Part shown: positions 33,759-42,091 of the stretch, one piece after another
How positions within the stretch are numbered: the first letter of the stretch is position 1
Layout of the letters: each line of letters starts with the position of its first letter
NCBI GenBank assembly: GCA_050954785.1
Contig: JBPBQO010000155.1
Span: 27,220-91,219 of the forward strand
Direction: 5' to 3'
DNA from: Lichenicola sp050954785
Lineage (GTDB): Bacteria > Pseudomonadota > Alphaproteobacteria > Acetobacterales > Acetobacteraceae
Length of the DNA stretch: 64,000 nucleotides
Translations under genes and position numbers: made by a program
Notes under the pieces: model-generated
The model's input: only the letters and a program-made list of their open reading frames with translations
What the model was told of the DNA's origin: nothing
Database searches by the model: none

Positions 33759-34502
33759 TTAATGATGCTCGGACTGGGCCAGCCGCTGTTCGGCAAGCTG
33801 GCGCCAGGGCGCGTCGGCGGGTGCCGCATCGAGTGCACGCCGGAACAAGGCGGCTGTGTCCGGCCCGACCGCGCCGTCGGCACGGCTTTGCGCTTCGGCC
33901 GCCTGCATCGCCACGGTCGCGTCGAAACCATGCGCGATGGCCACTCGCCAGGCAGCGGCGGCAGCTCCCCAATTGCCGCGAGACGCTTCCGCCTGGCCGA
34001 GCAGGATGAAGCCCTGGCGCGCCTGCGGAGCGGCCGGGTTCATCCGGGCCAATCCCTGGCGCAGCGTGTCGATCAGGCTGGCATCTTCCTCCACGCGCGT
34101 TTCCGCCTGCGCCATGCGTTCGCCGATCGGTTGTGCCGGCAGGTCCGGCCGGCCACCGGACAGATAGAGCAACAAGGCGACTGGCGGGATGATCGCCAGG
34201 ATCAGCCAGCTCCGGTTTCGGCCCGACGGGCGCAGCGGGGTGTCCGGTGTAGCGGCGGCACGAAGCAGGCGTCGTTCCACTTCCAGCCTGGCCCCGTCAT
34301 GCTCGGACGGAGCGATCAGGCCGCCATCGCGATCCCGCTCGAGTTCGCGAAGCTGCGCGCGATGCAGCGCCAGGGCCGGTTCGCGTCGTGCGCGCGGGAT
34401 CGATGTGCCACGTGCAGCCAGGATCGCCGCACGTCCCGCCGGCACCAGCACCAGCAGGCAGAGCAGCAGGATCTCGATCCACAAGGTGGCCTGTCCGGTC
34501 AT
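33759..34502 (-). CDS. ccmI: Cytochrome c biogenesis protein CcmI (CycH)
   Basis: Chaperones apocytochrome c to the heme-ligation complex. The 247-residue protein has an N-terminal membrane helix (about 6-24), a cytoplasmic coiled linker (LHRAQLRELERDRDGGLI), a second helix near 95-112 and a periplasmic TPR-like part (RQGFILLGQAEASRGNWGAAAAAWRVAI). The periplasmic part is shorter than in E. coli CcmH's fused domain. It begins four bases after the ccmH stop and is last of the ccm run. Confidence 0.85.
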   Translation of the reverse strand: MTGQATLWIEILLLCLLVLVPAGRAAILAARGTSIPRARREPALALHRAQLRELERDRDGGLIAPSEHDGARLEVERRLLRAAATPDTPLRPSGRNRSWLILAIIPPVALLLYLSGGRPDLPAQPIGERMAQAETRVEEDASLIDTLRQGLARMNPAAPQARQGFILLGQAEASRGNWGAAAAAWRVAIAHGFDATVAMQAAEAQSRADGAVGPDTAALFRRALDAAPADAPWRQLAEQRLAQSEHH

Positions 34503-34506
34503 CGTG

Positions 34507-34971
34507 TCACTGCAAAAGTTCGGCGAGCCGGATGCGTTCCGCCGCTTCCAGCGGCGCCGGCGGCGGCGGTCGGCGTCGCATGCCGAGCCAGGCCGCGATC
34601 AGTCCGGCCGCAAGTGCCAGCGGTGCGGCGGCCCATAGCAGAAGGGTGACCCAGCTCAGCCGGGGACGGAGCCGGATGAAATCGCCGTAGCGGACCACCA
34701 TCCAGTCCATGATCTGGCGGTCGCTGTCGCCGGCCGCGACATGCACCCGGACTACGTGGCGCAGATCGCGGGCGAGATCCGCGCCGCTATCCTCGATGCT
34801 CTCGTTCTGACAGACCAGGCAGCGCAGTTGCGAGCCGATCGCTTCCGCGCGTGCTTCCTGCCGCGGATCGTGCAGCATCTCGGCCGGGTCGCTTACGGCC
34901 AGGGCCGGCGCCACCAGAAGACTCATCCCCAGCAACAACGCCGGCAGGACCGCGAGCATTGGATTTCTCAC
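34507..34971 (-). CDS. ccmH: Cytochrome c maturation thiol protein CcmH (CycL)
   Basis: Reduces the apocytochrome CxxCH cysteines for heme attachment. A signal/anchor lies at the start (LAVLPALLLGMSLLVAPALA), the family motif LRCLVCQN follows near residue 51, and a C-terminal helix (WVTLLLWAAAPLALAAGLIAAWLG) anchors it. The start is taken as GTG 34971, overlapping the ccmG stop (GTGA); ATG 34959 is possible. It is 154 residues, the normal size of the stand-alone alphaproteobacterial form. Confidence 0.9.
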   Translation of the reverse strand: MRNPMLAVLPALLLGMSLLVAPALAVSDPAEMLHDPRQEARAEAIGSQLRCLVCQNESIEDSGADLARDLRHVVRVHVAAGDSDRQIMDWMVVRYGDFIRLRPRLSWVTLLLWAAAPLALAAGLIAAWLGMRRRPPPPAPLEAAERIRLAELLQ

Positions 34972-35540
34972 CGCTTGAGCCCTGCCACCAGGGGCAGCAA
35001 CTGCCGGTCGATGATCTCCTGGGTCAGCGGCCCGGCCATATGCCAGGCGATCGTGCTGCCCGGCCGGATCAGGAAGCTTTCCGGCACGCCGGATACGCCC
35101 CAGTCGATCGCCGTTAGCCCGGGCCGATCTGCGGCCAGTCTTGCGTAAGGCGATCCGGTTCGCGTCACGAACCCCGAGGCATCGTCCGGCCGGTCCTTGT
35201 AGGCGATACCCCATACCGGCAACCGGCCCTGCAGCGACGTCAGGAGCGGTGCCTCGATGACGCACGGGATGCACCAGGAGGCGAAGAAATTGATCAGTAG
35301 CGGACTGGTCGCCGCAGCGAGGTCGGCGCTGGAGAAGCCATGGCCCGGAGCCTGGTCGGGCAGGGCGAACGGCGGCACCTGCCGGTTCAGCGCCGGCGCA
35401 TGGATGTCGTGCGGGTCGAACGAGCCGCGTCCCATGCCGGCCAGCATCGCCCAGAACCCGACGCCGACCGCAGCGGCGCCGGCCAGCGGTGCAATCGTCA
35501 GCACCCGCCGCCGCGACAGGAGCGATCCAGGCGGCATCAT
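34968..35540 (-). CDS. ccmG: Thiol:disulfide interchange protein CcmG (DsbE)
   Basis: A membrane-tethered periplasmic thioredoxin that delivers electrons to apocytochrome c/CcmH. It is 190 residues: a basic N-terminus, one helix (about 14-33), then the thioredoxin fold with active site WCIPC near residue 86 and the cis-proline GVSGVPE near 150. The start is ATG 35540, overlapping the ccmF stop as ATGA; a longer in-frame start at 35651 lies inside ccmF and was rejected. Positions and overlaps place it in one operon with ccmC-I. Confidence 0.92.
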   Translation of the reverse strand: MMPPGSLLSRRRVLTIAPLAGAAAVGVGFWAMLAGMGRGSFDPHDIHAPALNRQVPPFALPDQAPGHGFSSADLAAATSPLLINFFASWCIPCVIEAPLLTSLQGRLPVWGIAYKDRPDDASGFVTRTGSPYARLAADRPGLTAIDWGVSGVPESFLIRPGSTIAWHMAGPLTQEIIDRQLLPLVAGLKR

Positions 35541-37555
35541 TCGGCCGGTACCGCGACGGCGTTGCGGGCACGCCTGGGTGCACCGACGCGGACACGCCGG
35601 TCGCTGAGCGACAAGGCGCCGCCGATCGCCATGATCAGCGCACCGAGCCACATCCAGGGCGCCAGCGGATTATAGTGCAGCCGCAGGATGGCTGTGTGGT
35701 CGGCACCGTTATCGTGCTCGTCGCCCAGCACGGCGTAGAGGTCGGACATCCCATTGGTATGGATCGCCACCTCGCTGGTGGTCTGGTTCTGGCTTGCGAA
35801 GTCGCGTCGCGATGGATGCAGCACCGTCACCAGATGGTCGTGACGACGCACCTCGATCGTGGCCACCCGGGCACGGTAGTTCGGGCCCTCGGCATCGGCG
35901 AGCCGGGTCAGGGTCCAGCGATAGCCGGCGAGCTGGACGCTGTCGCCGGTATGCACGGCAACGATGGCATGGCTTGCATCGGACATTGCGGCGAGACCGA
36001 TCACCGTCACCCCGGCGCCGGCATGCGCCAGGGCCGCGCCGAACACCGCGCGCGGCAGCATGCGCGCCCGGTGCAGGCTGTCCCGGATCGCAGTTCCTGG
36101 CCGGTGGCCGACCCGTTGCAACAGGCTGGCGGCACTCGCGGCGATCACCCAAACGCCCAGCACGAAGGCAACGACCGGAAGCACGCCCTTCAGCCCGCGC
36201 GCGGCGACCAATCCGACGATGCCGGCAAGCAACCCCGCCCACCACAGGCGGGCAAGCACCGGCGCCAGTTGCGCGCGCTTCCAGGGCAGCATTGGCCCGA
36301 TCGCCATGGCGGCCAGCAGCGGCAGCGCCATGGGAGCGGCTGTGGCGTCGAAGAATGGCTTGCCGACGCTGATCGCGCTGCCGAACAACAGGCTGGCAAA
36401 CGGCGGATACATGGTTCCGGTCAGCACCACCGCGCAGATCGCGCACAGCAGGATGTTGTTCATCACCAGCGCGCCCTCGCGCGACAGCGGCGCAAAGGTG
36501 CCGCCGGCGCTGAGCTTCGGAGCCCGGATCGCGAACAGCAGCAGCGCGCTGCCGATCACCAGTGCCAGCAGCCCGAGGATGAACACGCCGCGGGTCGGGT
36601 CGTTGGCGAACGAGTGCACCGAGTTGAGGATGCCCGACCGCACCAGGAAGGTGCCGGACAGCGATAGCGAGAAGGTGCCGATCGCCAGCAGCACGGTCCA
36701 GACCTTCAACGCCTCGCGCTTTTCGACCACGATCGCCGAATGCACCAACGCGGTGCCTGTGAGCCATGGCAGCAGCGAGGCGTTCTCGACCGGGTCCCAG
36801 AACCAGTAGCCGCCCCAGCCGAGCACGTAGTACGACCACCAGGAACCCAGCGCGATGCCGCAGGTCAGGAAGCACCAGGCGGCGACTGCCCAGGGCCTGA
36901 CCCAGCGGCCCCATGCGGCATCGACGCGGCCTTCCATCAGGGCGGCGACGGCAAAGGCGAACGGCACCGCGAAGCCGACATAGCCGGCGTAGAGAATCGG
37001 CGGATGGAAGGCGAGGCCGGGATCCTGCAGCAGCGGGTTCATGCCGTGCCCGTCGATCGGCGCCGGCCAGACCCGGTCGAATGGGTTCGAGGTGAACAGG
37101 CAGAACAGCTCGAACCCGGCTGCGGTCCCCCCGAGCACCGCGAGCACGCGTGCCTGCAGGGTCGAGGGGAGCGTGCGCCCGAACCAGGCGACCGCGCCGC
37201 CGCACAGTGCGAGGATCAGCGACCAGAGCAGGATCGACCCCTCGTGGTTCCCCCAGATCCCGGTGATCTTGTAGAGCAGCGGCTTGGCGATCGCGCTGTT
37301 CTCGGCGATGTTGGACACCGAGAAATCGTCGCCGATCGCAGCGGCGGCAAGGCACGCGAACGACAGCGCCAGGCAGGCGAGCTGCCCGAATGCCAGGGCC
37401 GGCGCCGTCGCCATCAGTCGGGAATCACGACGCCAGGTGCCGGTCAGCGGCAGGATGAACTGTGCGACCGCCAGGCTACAGGCCAGCGCCAGCGCGAAGC
37501 GGCCGAGTTCCGGGCTCAGCAGGGTGCTCAGGATCATCGGGTTCTCGATCCCCAT
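35537..37555 (-). CDS. ccmF: Heme lyase subunit CcmF
   Basis: A multi-spanning inner-membrane protein of the heme-ligation complex. It is 672 residues with about 14-15 hydrophobic segments. The WWD heme-binding loop reads WGGYWFWDPVENASLLPWL near residues 236-254, flanked by conserved histidines (e.g. ALVHSAIV). The last part is a periplasmic domain (SVQLAGYRWTLTRL) before a final helix. It begins 22 bases after the ccmE stop and overlaps ccmG. Length is typical. Confidence 0.95.
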   Translation of the reverse strand: MGIENPMILSTLLSPELGRFALALACSLAVAQFILPLTGTWRRDSRLMATAPALAFGQLACLALSFACLAAAAIGDDFSVSNIAENSAIAKPLLYKITGIWGNHEGSILLWSLILALCGGAVAWFGRTLPSTLQARVLAVLGGTAAGFELFCLFTSNPFDRVWPAPIDGHGMNPLLQDPGLAFHPPILYAGYVGFAVPFAFAVAALMEGRVDAAWGRWVRPWAVAAWCFLTCGIALGSWWSYYVLGWGGYWFWDPVENASLLPWLTGTALVHSAIVVEKREALKVWTVLLAIGTFSLSLSGTFLVRSGILNSVHSFANDPTRGVFILGLLALVIGSALLLFAIRAPKLSAGGTFAPLSREGALVMNNILLCAICAVVLTGTMYPPFASLLFGSAISVGKPFFDATAAPMALPLLAAMAIGPMLPWKRAQLAPVLARLWWAGLLAGIVGLVAARGLKGVLPVVAFVLGVWVIAASAASLLQRVGHRPGTAIRDSLHRARMLPRAVFGAALAHAGAGVTVIGLAAMSDASHAIVAVHTGDSVQLAGYRWTLTRLADAEGPNYRARVATIEVRRHDHLVTVLHPSRRDFASQNQTTSEVAIHTNGMSDLYAVLGDEHDNGADHTAILRLHYNPLAPWMWLGALIMAIGGALSLSDRRVRVGAPRRARNAVAVPAE

Positions 37556-37577
37556 CCAGGGCGCCGCATCGAAAGCT

Positions 37578-38087
37578 TCAGCTTGGATGCGGGGCGTTGG
37601 TGGTCATGGTGTTCCAGCTCGCGGCCGAAGGCGGGGGGCCGAACCGGGGGTCCCAGCGTCCGGACTTGCGCAGTGCGGCGGCGACATCCCTGGGCATATA
37701 GGTCTCGTCGTGCTTGGCCAGAACCTCGGCTGCGCGGAAGCTGCCATCCGGCTGCATCTCGCCCAGGGCCACGACGCTTTGACCCTCGCGGAACAGGTCC
37801 GGCAGGATGCCGACGTAGCTGACATGCACGGCCTGCTGCCCGTCGGTGACGGCGAATTGCTCGGTGGGCTCGTGTCCCGCCTTGTGCTGCTGGTGCAGCG
37901 ACCCGGCCACCACCATGCCGCCGAGACGGATGGTGCGACCGGGGAGGGGCGGCTTGGCCAGGATCTGCGACGGCGCCATGAAGAACACGATGTTGGCGCT
38001 GAACGCCTGTAACGTCAGCGCAGTCGCCGAGCCGAAGCCCAGCACACAGCCACCCACCAGCCAGAGTCGACGCGACTTGCGGGTCAA
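37578..38087 (-). CDS. ccmE: Heme chaperone CcmE
   Basis: Carries heme covalently on a histidine from CcmC to CcmF. It is 169 residues: an N-terminal helix (about 8-27), an OB fold with RLGGMVVAGS, and the heme-binding His126 in KHDETYMP, where Tyr130 is the conserved partner. The start is TTG 38087, overlapping the ccmD stop as TTGA. This non-ATG start is inferred from the overlap, as no ATG is available before the helix. The C-terminal tail after residue 135 is variable, as usual. Confidence 0.9.
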   Translation of the reverse strand: MTRKSRRLWLVGGCVLGFGSATALTLQAFSANIVFFMAPSQILAKPPLPGRTIRLGGMVVAGSLHQQHKAGHEPTEQFAVTDGQQAVHVSYVGILPDLFREGQSVVALGEMQPDGSFRAAEVLAKHDETYMPRDVAAALRKSGRWDPRFGPPPSAASWNTMTTNAPHPS

Positions 38088-38227
38088 GGTGCCGGTCTCC
38101 GGCGCGCATCCACCGCATCCAGCCGGCGACGGGCACGCCTGAGCCGCATGGAGGCCGCGATCGACAGGTATAGCCCCATCGCGAGGGTCACGCCGTAGGC
38201 GCCGGCGACATAGGGCAGGTGCGTCAT
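38084..38227 (-). CDS. ccmD: Heme exporter accessory protein CcmD
   Basis: A 47-residue single-helix protein that helps release holo-CcmE. The sequence MTHLPYVAGAYGVTLAMG has the characteristic Tyr and Gly-Ala-Tyr of CcmD at the start of the helix (about 6-26), followed by a very basic cytoplasmic tail (RLRRARRRLDAVDARRR). It overlaps ccmC by four bases (ATGA) and ccmE likewise (TTGA), so it is translated in a coupled chain. Confidence 0.9.
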   Translation of the reverse strand: MTHLPYVAGAYGVTLAMGLYLSIAASMRLRRARRRLDAVDARRRPAP

Positions 38228-39069
38228 GGCGCAGCACCGCCGAGCAGCAGGGATCGGGTACGGGCTTCCATGACCGCCGCGCGCAGCCGCGCCAGCACGA
38301 TGGCGGCGAATCCCAGGCTGAAGCCGATCGTGCAGACCAGCAGCGGCCACAGCATGCTGAGCGACATGGTCGGTGCACCGGTCAGGGTGATGCTGTCCGG
38401 CTGGTGCAGGGTGTTCCACCACTGCACGCTGAACTTGATGATCGGCAGGTCGACCGCGCCGGCCAGGGCCAGGATCGCGGCGGCACGGGCGCCGCGTCTC
38501 GGATCGTCGAACGCGCGGATCAGCGCGACATGGCCAAGATAGAGAAAGAACAGCACCAGCACCGAGGTCAGGCGGGCATCCCAGACCCACCATGCCCCCC
38601 ACATCGGCCGGCCCCACAGCGAGCCGGATACCAGGCAGAGGCCGGTGACGCAGGCGCCGACCGGTCCGATCTCGGCGGCAGCGAGATCCGCCAGCGGATG
38701 TCTCCAGACCAGCGACAGCAACCCGCACAGGGCAAGCGCCATGTAGCCGATCGAGCCGAGCCAGGCTGCCGGGACATGAACATACATGATCCGCACCGCG
38801 TCGCCCTGCTGCCAGTCGGCGGGCGACAGGAACAGGCCCCAGCCCAATCCGACCAAGGTCAGCAGCACGGCCGGCCAGGTCAGCAACGGCTGCAGCCAGC
38901 GTCCGAGCCGCAGGAAGCGCCCCGGATTGGCAAAGCGATGCAGCCACCCGCCGAAGCCGCGCGGCTGCGGGACGGGCTGTCTGGAACCGGGCTGGCCGGC
39001 GGAGGCGATGCTGGTGGCTTGCAAGCGGCGACGGATCCCTGATTGTCGACAATTGACCAAGATTACCAT
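38224..39069 (-). CDS. ccmC: Heme exporter/handling protein CcmC
   Basis: Binds heme with its tryptophan-rich loop and hands it to CcmE. About six membrane helices are present; the WWD motif reads WGAWWVWDARLT, with the flanking histidines in VHVPAAW and GHVALIRAF. The start is unsure: ATGs at 39147, 39099 and 39069 are in frame, and homologues suggest an even later start near 39024 (TTG). 39069 is a compromise giving 281 residues. It is the first ccm gene; ccmA and ccmB are not in the window. Confidence 0.88.
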   Translation of the reverse strand: MVILVNCRQSGIRRRLQATSIASAGQPGSRQPVPQPRGFGGWLHRFANPGRFLRLGRWLQPLLTWPAVLLTLVGLGWGLFLSPADWQQGDAVRIMYVHVPAAWLGSIGYMALALCGLLSLVWRHPLADLAAAEIGPVGACVTGLCLVSGSLWGRPMWGAWWVWDARLTSVLVLFFLYLGHVALIRAFDDPRRGARAAAILALAGAVDLPIIKFSVQWWNTLHQPDSITLTGAPTMSLSMLWPLLVCTIGFSLGFAAIVLARLRAAVMEARTRSLLLGGAAP

Positions 39070-39176
39070 GCGATGGGGAGCAGCGTACGGCTGTCCCATT
39101 TCGGTCAACGGTCCTACAGTATCATGCCGAACCGCCAGCCACGCCAATCCGGCTTCCGGCCTGGGAGGAACACGAC

Positions 39177-39470
39177 ATGCTGTTCGCCATCATCTGCTCC
39201 GATCGCCCGAATAGCCTTGATACGAGGCTCGCCGCCCGGGAGGCGCATCTGCGTTACATCGCAACGTATGTCGACCGGGTTGTGCAGGCAGGACCGATGC
39301 TCGACCTGGATGGCAGACCGTGCGGCAGCCTGCTGATCGTGGATGTCGAGGATCGTGCGGCCGCCGAAGGTTTCGCCGCCAGCGATCCGTATGCCGACGT
39401 CAACCTGTTCGAGAGCGTAGTCATTCGGGGCTACCGTACGGTGTTCCGCGACGGTGCGGTCGCCGAATGA
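39177..39470 (+). CDS. YciI-like domain protein
   Basis: A 97-residue protein of the YciI/YCII family, a ferredoxin-like fold of unproven enzymatic activity. Family marks are the start MLFAIICSDRP, RLAAREAHLRYI with the conserved His near residue 24, the central AGPMLD and the FAASDPYADVNLFESVVIRGYR end, where Asp-Pro-Tyr is highly conserved. GGAGG sits eight bases before the ATG. It is divergent from ccmC and followed by an EVE-domain gene after 31 bases. Confidence 0.85.
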   Translation: MLFAIICSDRPNSLDTRLAAREAHLRYIATYVDRVVQAGPMLDLDGRPCGSLLIVDVEDRAAAEGFAASDPYADVNLFESVVIRGYRTVFRDGAVAE

Positions 39471-39501
39471 TCGACACTGAGCGGCATCCGGGGCGCGCTG
39501 G

Positions 39502-39948
39502 ATGAACTACTGGCTGATGAAGTCGGAGCCGGATTCATTCTCGTGGCAGCAGCAGGTGGAAAACGTCATCGAGCCCTGGACCGGCATACGCAGCCATCAG
39601 GCGAAAAAGAACCTGCAGGCGATGAAAACCGGCGATCGCGCATTCTTCTATCACTCGAACATCGGCAAGGAGATTGTCGGCGTCGTCGAAGTGGTGCGCG
39701 AGGCTTACGCGGATCCAACGGCAGATACCGAAGCCTGGGTGTGTGTCGATGTAAAGGCGATCGGCCCGATGCCCACCGCCGTCACGCTCGTCGCCATCAA
39801 GGCCGATCCGGAATTCGAGCAACTGGCCTTGGTGCGCCAGTCCCGGTTATCTGTAGTTCCCGTCACGGAAGCGCATTGGCAGCGCCTTTGTAAGCTTGGC
39901 GGCTGGCGCGACGGCACGGCACGATCCAGCCAGCGTGCAAAGGCCTAG
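39502..39948 (+). CDS. EVE domain protein
   Basis: A 148-residue PUA-like protein of the thymocyte-nuclear-protein-1/YtiB group. It begins MNYWLMKSEPDSFSW, and has WTGIRSHQAKKNL, MKTGDRAFFYHSN and VGVVEVVREAY, all family signatures. The EVE fold binds modified nucleobases in some homologues, so a nucleic-acid-modification role is possible but unproven here. It is downstream of the YciI-like gene, a frequent pairing in Alphaproteobacteria, and overlaps the convergent gene at 39945 by four bases. Confidence 0.9.
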   Translation: MNYWLMKSEPDSFSWQQQVENVIEPWTGIRSHQAKKNLQAMKTGDRAFFYHSNIGKEIVGVVEVVREAYADPTADTEAWVCVDVKAIGPMPTAVTLVAIKADPEFEQLALVRQSRLSVVPVTEAHWQRLCKLGGWRDGTARSSQRAKA

Positions 39949-40313
39949 GGCGAGCCGTTTATGCTCTGAGCCAGGATCGCGTTCTGCCCATTGCCGGGCT
40001 GACCGGCAAACGTCGAGTAGGTGGCGTCGCCGTTATAAGCTGGGGTCACCGGAGCCGAGACTTGGGTGGAAAGACCAAGAACCCGAAAGATTTCCCGATT
40101 GTTCGTGTTGCGCGGGGTCTGCTGCGCATCGGCTGAAGGCATGCCGGGCCCCTGCTTGTCGAGGACGACCCCGTTCGAACTCTGAGACGCTGCGGTCGTC
40201 GATGTCGATGCCGGCTGGCGTGGCTGAGCAACGGCGAATGTCGATAGCAAACCGACCGATGCAATCAGGCTTACGGTGCCGAGCAGTCTCCGACTCGGTC
40301 TGGAAATTCGCAT
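39945..40313 (-). CDS. Secreted protein of unknown function
   Basis: Not recognised. The 122-residue product has a clear signal peptide (basic MRISRPSRRLLG, hydrophobic core, cleavage near FAVA-Q at about residue 29). The mature part is Ser/Thr/Gln/Asn-rich and low in charge, with NREIFRVLGLST as its only ordered-looking segment and Asn/Gly repeats at the end. A divergent XRE-type regulator gene lies across a 199-base AT-richer region (40314-40512) that contains the promoters of both. Context suggests the pair may be linked, but nothing more. Confidence 0.6.
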   Translation of the reverse strand: MRISRPSRRLLGTVSLIASVGLLSTFAVAQPRQPASTSTTAASQSSNGVVLDKQGPGMPSADAQQTPRNTNNREIFRVLGLSTQVSAPVTPAYNGDATYSTFAGQPGNGQNAILAQSINGSP

Positions 40314-40463
40314 GACATGGTCCTTTTACTACGGTCAGCACAAAAATGATAATTTGATACGGTTGTCAGACAGGATGATGACGCTATCACTTTAATGCGA
40401 GGCGCATCATCATGGTATCCGTGATCCATCTGCCTTTTGTTCTGCCACATGCAGCACGCGCGC

Positions 40464-40478
40464 TAACGTAAACGTAAC
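40464..40478 (+). promoter_or_regulatory. Tandem AACGTA repeat upstream of the XRE gene
   Basis: TAACGTAAACGTAAC contains AACGTA twice in tandem, 35-49 bases before the regulator's ATG, in a region richer in A/T than the flanks. It could be an autoregulatory operator; this is inferred from position only. Confidence 0.25.
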
Positions 40479-40512
40479 CAAATTCGTTCAATTTCAGCAT
40501 TTGGGGGTAGAT

Positions 40513-40866
40513 ATGCAGCATGACAAGCCACCCCTGACGCTGGGAGCAAGGATCCGTGCGCTCCGGCGTGCGCGCGGACTGACTCAGGATCGGCTGGCGA
40601 ACTCCACCGGCGTATCCAGGAGCGCGGTCGCGCAATGGGAAAGCGACAGGGCCGGCCACAGCACCGGGATGTTGCGAAGACTGGCGGACGTGCTCGGTGT
40701 ATCCGTCAGCACGCTCAACGATGGCTGGGATACGGTAGCGACCGATTCGGTGCTGACACCGCACGAACTCGCCTTGATACAGCTTTTTCGGAAATGCAAT
40801 GAGGAGGATCGCGCCGTGCTGATGCAGGTTGCCAGCAAGATCGCGGCCTCGACCAGGATCGACTAA
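40513..40866 (+). CDS. XRE-family helix-turn-helix regulator
   Basis: A 117-residue DNA-binding protein. The Cro/CI-type HTH spans about residues 11-65: LGARIRALRRARGLTQDRLA, SRSAVAQWES and MLRRLADVLGVS. A short helical C-terminal part (LTPHELALIQLFRKCNEEDRAVL) probably dimerises. The ATG at 40513 has GGGGGT five bases upstream; a TTG at 40501 is in frame but less likely. It is divergent from the secreted protein at 39945, which may be a target. Confidence 0.85.
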   Translation: MQHDKPPLTLGARIRALRRARGLTQDRLANSTGVSRSAVAQWESDRAGHSTGMLRRLADVLGVSVSTLNDGWDTVATDSVLTPHELALIQLFRKCNEEDRAVLMQVASKIAASTRID

Positions 40867-40978
40867 GCCGGACTCCGGGCACGAGGCTTCTCGCGGCAAG
40901 TCGGAACAATTTGGCTTGCCGCGGTGTGCAGCCTCTGGCCCTGTCGGCGCGTTGCTGGCTGGTCAAAAGGAGAAGCCG

Positions 40979-41833
40979 ATGAGTGCCACCACACGGAGCG
41001 AGCTGTCCCCTGTGGGCGGACTTGCCTCGATCGGGCTCAGCCCATCCGCTCGCAGCGAACTGCAGCGTGTTCTCGAGCAACTGGAGTCGGGCCGCGGGGT
41101 TCTGGTTCGCCTTGCCGACCTGATGGGCGGCGCAGTCGGTCAGGCGACCCGCCTCGGCGTGCGCGGCCTCGGAATGGCGCCGGCGCTGCAGATCAAACTG
41201 CGTGGAGTGGCCGAGAGCGCAATCTCCCGGGCCTTCGACATCGCGGTAGTTGGATTGAAGCAGCCGATGACGGGTACCGCGTTGGCTGAGGCCGGCCAGC
41301 GGCGTCGCTGGCGCGAGCATGTGACACAGGGTGCCGTGACCGTGTCCGGAGCGCTCGGCGGCCTGGCGGGTTTTACGGGCCTGTTGCCGGATATCGGTTT
41401 CACCACCCTGACCATCATGCGCGAGATCGCCCGCATCGCTCGCGAGGAAGGCGAGGATCTGTCTACCCCGGATGCACGTCGAGCCTGTCTCGAGGTCTTC
41501 GCGTTGCGGCCGATCGAGGCATCGGAGGAGCAGAGCGAACTCGGCTATTTCTCGGCGCGCGCGGTGCTGCGCGGCCGGCCGGTGGTGATGCTTCTGTCGG
41601 AGGTCGCATCGCATTATGGGCTGGCATTGTCCCGCAAGGTGGCCTTGCAGATGATGCCGGTGGCAGGCGCGCTGTGCGGCGCGTCGTTGAATGCGGCCTT
41701 CCTGTCGCACTACCGGTCGCTGGCACGGGCGCATTTCACCATCAGGCGACTGGAGCGCACACATGGCGCCGGTGTGATGGAGGCGGTCGAATCGATCCGC
41801 CACACCCTTGGCGAACGGGTCGCCACCACCTAG
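40979..41833 (+). CDS. EcsC family protein
   Basis: A 284-residue protein with the EcsC domain over about residues 60-270 (family first described next to the Ecs transporter; molecular role unknown). The hydrophobic, Gly-rich stretch TVSGALGGLAGFTGLLPDIGFTTLTIMREIARIA (about 121-154) and the later KVALQMMPVAGALCGASLN AAFL with a basic HYRSLARAHFTIRRLE are typical. AAGGAG precedes the start by eight bases; a longer open frame upstream is not used. Probably membrane-associated, without clear full helices. It is isolated between the XRE gene and a small membrane protein. Confidence 0.82.
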   Translation: MSATTRSELSPVGGLASIGLSPSARSELQRVLEQLESGRGVLVRLADLMGGAVGQATRLGVRGLGMAPALQIKLRGVAESAISRAFDIAVVGLKQPMTGTALAEAGQRRRWREHVTQGAVTVSGALGGLAGFTGLLPDIGFTTLTIMREIARIAREEGEDLSTPDARRACLEVFALRPIEASEEQSELGYFSARAVLRGRPVVMLLSEVASHYGLALSRKVALQMMPVAGALCGASLNAAFLSHYRSLARAHFTIRRLERTHGAGVMEAVESIRHTLGERVATT

Positions 41834-41871
41834 GGCGCGGGATCGTTACGCCGTAGACACGGCGAGCGACG

Positions 41872-42033
41872 TCAGCTTCTGCGCTTCAGGAGGTTGAGCG
41901 TCGCTGCCGCGACTGCGAAGGCGAGGTAGATCAACATCATCCGGAAGCCCAGCCGATGCACCAGATGCGGCATCATCAGGCCGAGCCCACCGGAGATCAG
42001 TGCGAACACGGTGAAGACCGTGGCCATGTACAT
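41872..42033 (-). CDS. Small two-helix membrane protein
   Basis: A 53-residue hydrophobic protein: MYMATVFTVFALISGGLGLMM forms one helix and FRMMLIYLAFAVAAATLNLL the second, followed by KRRS. The start at 42033 has AGGA eight bases upstream; ATG 42027 is an alternative. It lies 58 bases downstream of the D-2-hydroxyacid dehydrogenase in the same direction. No family is recognised, and a toxin-like or accessory role cannot be judged. It is supported by a good ribosome-binding site and a coherent hydrophobic pattern. Confidence 0.55.
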   Translation of the reverse strand: MYMATVFTVFALISGGLGLMMPHLVHRLGFRMMLIYLAFAVAAATLNLLKRRS

Positions 42034-42091
42034 CAGAAGTTCCTGTTCGTGTTGTCGCCGGCCCAGGGCCAGGTAACGGTATCGACGATCT

